This document shows, piece by piece, positions 5,441-6,170 of a stretch of DNA of 6,170 nucleotides. The stretch spans positions 1-6,170 of the forward strand of contig JASIGS010000731.1 in assembly GCA_030052355.1 (NCBI GenBank), in the 5' to 3' direction. Positions within the stretch are counted from its first letter, which is position 1. Each line of letters starts with the position of its first letter. The translations under genes were made by a program, and so were the position numbers. A model generated the notes under the pieces. The model did no database searches and had not been told where the DNA came from. It saw only the letters and a list, made by a program, of their open reading frames with translations. Source of the stretch: Streptosporangiaceae bacterium (GTDB lineage Bacteria > Actinomycetota > Actinomycetes > Streptosporangiales > Streptosporangiaceae).

Positions 5441-6170
5441 GGGGTGCTCACCAGCGCCTCGCCCTGCGCGATCGGGACGCGGAATTCGTACGGCGCCGCC
5501 AGGGCCGGGTCGAGCACGCCGCCGGTGCCGCCAGACCCGGTCCAGCTGACTCGCCAGGTCACGATCAGCGTCGCCTGGTAGGCGTTGCCCGGCTGCCCGG
5601 CCGACGGCTCGGCGTAGGTGTAAGAACAGTCGGTGTGCTGCCCTGAAGCGGGCTTCGCCGGGTCGTAGGCGGTGCCCGGACCCGTGCAGCTCATCGGCTC
5701 GAGCCCGGCGCCGGGATCGAAGGTGATGCCGACTGGGGCCGCGGTCGCGGTAGCCCACACCGGCCCTGCTCGCACGGTGACGCTGCGCGGTTGCCAGTCC
5801 GCCGCCGGGATCCAGAACCACTCGGGCAGCCCGACGAGCCCGTCCTTGCCTCGCGGTGGAGCAGTGGCCGCTGGAGTTACCGGAATCTGCAGCTGGCTCA
5901 GCGCCTGCACAAGGAGCTGCCGCGGAGTCACCGCCGGGTTCCCGGTCGCCACATCGACCAGGACGGCTTGCGGCTCGTTGTCTACCGTCTTACCGCCCTG
6001 GCACTCCAGCAGTGCCCACGCGTAGCCCTTCGGCGGTGGCCAGGCCAGCCCGAGCTGCTGCGCCTGCGCCGTTGTCAGCGGAGGGCCGATGGCGCAGCCC
6101 TCCTGAAGCTGGCTGCCGCCCGAATCCGGTCCTGAACCGCCCGAACTGCTCTGATAGCTGCACTGCACGG
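5437..6170 (-). CDS. Probable exported protein of Tad-like locus, partial (N-terminus beyond right edge)
   Basis: The frame is open to the right edge, and the first in-window start codon (GTG6168) encodes an abrupt MQCSYQSS, so the true start and any signal peptide are probably outside the window. The visible 243 residues begin with a Ser/Gly-rich low-complexity linker (7-19). A conserved-looking body follows, with five cysteines (3, 25, 56, 161, 181), aromatic-rich LPEWFWIPAADWQP (114-127), and a beta-rich C-terminal part, CTGPGTAYDP (161-170) to DCSYTYAEPSAGQPGNAYQ (180-198), then TLIVTWRVSWTG (200-211). The Cys161/Cys181 pair looks suited to a disulfide, which fits an extracytoplasmic location. 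I recall similar proteins next to SAF and ParA-like genes in Streptomyces, often labelled only as hypothetical or ATP/GTP-binding, but see no P-loop here. It ends in an ATGA overlap with the SAF gene. Function unknown. Confidence 0.72.
   Translation of the reverse strand, partial: VQCSYQSSSGGSGPDSGGSQLQEGCAIGPPLTTAQAQQLGLAWPPPKGYAWALLECQGGKTVDNEPQAVLVDVATGNPAVTPRQLLVQALSQLQIPVTPAATAPPRGKDGLVGLPEWFWIPAADWQPRSVTVRAGPVWATATAAPVGITFDPGAGLEPMSCTGPGTAYDPAKPASGQHTDCSYTYAEPSAGQPGNAYQATLIVTWRVSWTGSGGTGGVLDPALAAPYEFRVPIAQGEALVSTP
5447..5452 (-). promoter_or_regulatory. Shine-Dalgarno of the SAF gene (GGTGAG), inside upstream gene
   Basis: GGTGAG on the minus strand lies 6 nt before ATG5440 and within the last codons of the upstream gene. 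Together with the ATGA overlap it indicates translational coupling, and it decides the start of the SAF-domain protein. Confidence 0.65.

Noticed and set aside
4712..5821. Longer 369-residue version of the SAF-domain protein
   Set aside because: The extra 127 residues are Arg-rich shadow sequence of the overlapping upstream gene. ATG5440 has a Shine-Dalgarno and an ATGA overlap, and the family-like sequence begins there.
5437..6168. GTG6168 as the real start of the exported-type protein
   Set aside because: It is only 2 bases from the edge, gives no signal peptide, and places a cysteine at residue 3 in the middle of a conserved-looking stretch. The frame continues open to the edge, so the gene is treated as partial.

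Overview
This window is GC-rich throughout. The genes strongly prefer G or C at the third codon position, GTG starts are common, and nearly every reading frame stays open by chance. Together with a deazaflavin (F420)-type nitroreductase and a Streptomyces-like SAF/ParA-like gene pair, this points to a high-GC actinobacterium. No RNA gene, CRISPR array, insertion sequence or other mobile element was seen.

Left part (1-980, minus strand): the N-terminal two thirds of an amidase-signature hydrolase, running off the left edge, with its complete Lys / cis-Ser / Ser catalytic set. A 137-bp divergent intergenic region (981-1117) holds a candidate leaderless promoter for the amidase, an inverted repeat that may be an operator, and the ribosome binding site of the next gene.

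Middle (1118-3443, plus strand): a GH76-type (alpha-1,6-mannanase family) glycosidase without a signal peptide, then a GNAT-like acetyltransferase with a long C-terminal extension, then a small deazaflavin-dependent nitroreductase-family protein. The last two each appear to start from their own leaderless promoter, so they need not form one operon. The plus-strand group converges on the next group at about 3444-3469.

Right part (3470-6170, minus strand): read in transcription order, this is an exported-type protein cut by the right edge, a membrane-anchored SAF-domain (CpaB/RcpC-like) protein coupled to it by an ATGA overlap, and a ParA/MinD-like ATPase homologue whose Walker A loop lacks the lysines. 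These three look like the accessory end of an actinobacterial Tad/Flp-pilus-like locus. No CpaF/TadB/TadC genes follow. A separate VOC (glyoxalase-fold, PhnB-like) gene comes next, with its own candidate leaderless promoter.

No clearly new system is visible. The strongest non-gene signal is that four of the gene starts carry a TANNNT -10 box ending 6-7 nt before the start codon. This supports leaderless transcription and helps fix the starts. The most unusual protein feature is the degenerate Walker A motif of the ParA-like protein.
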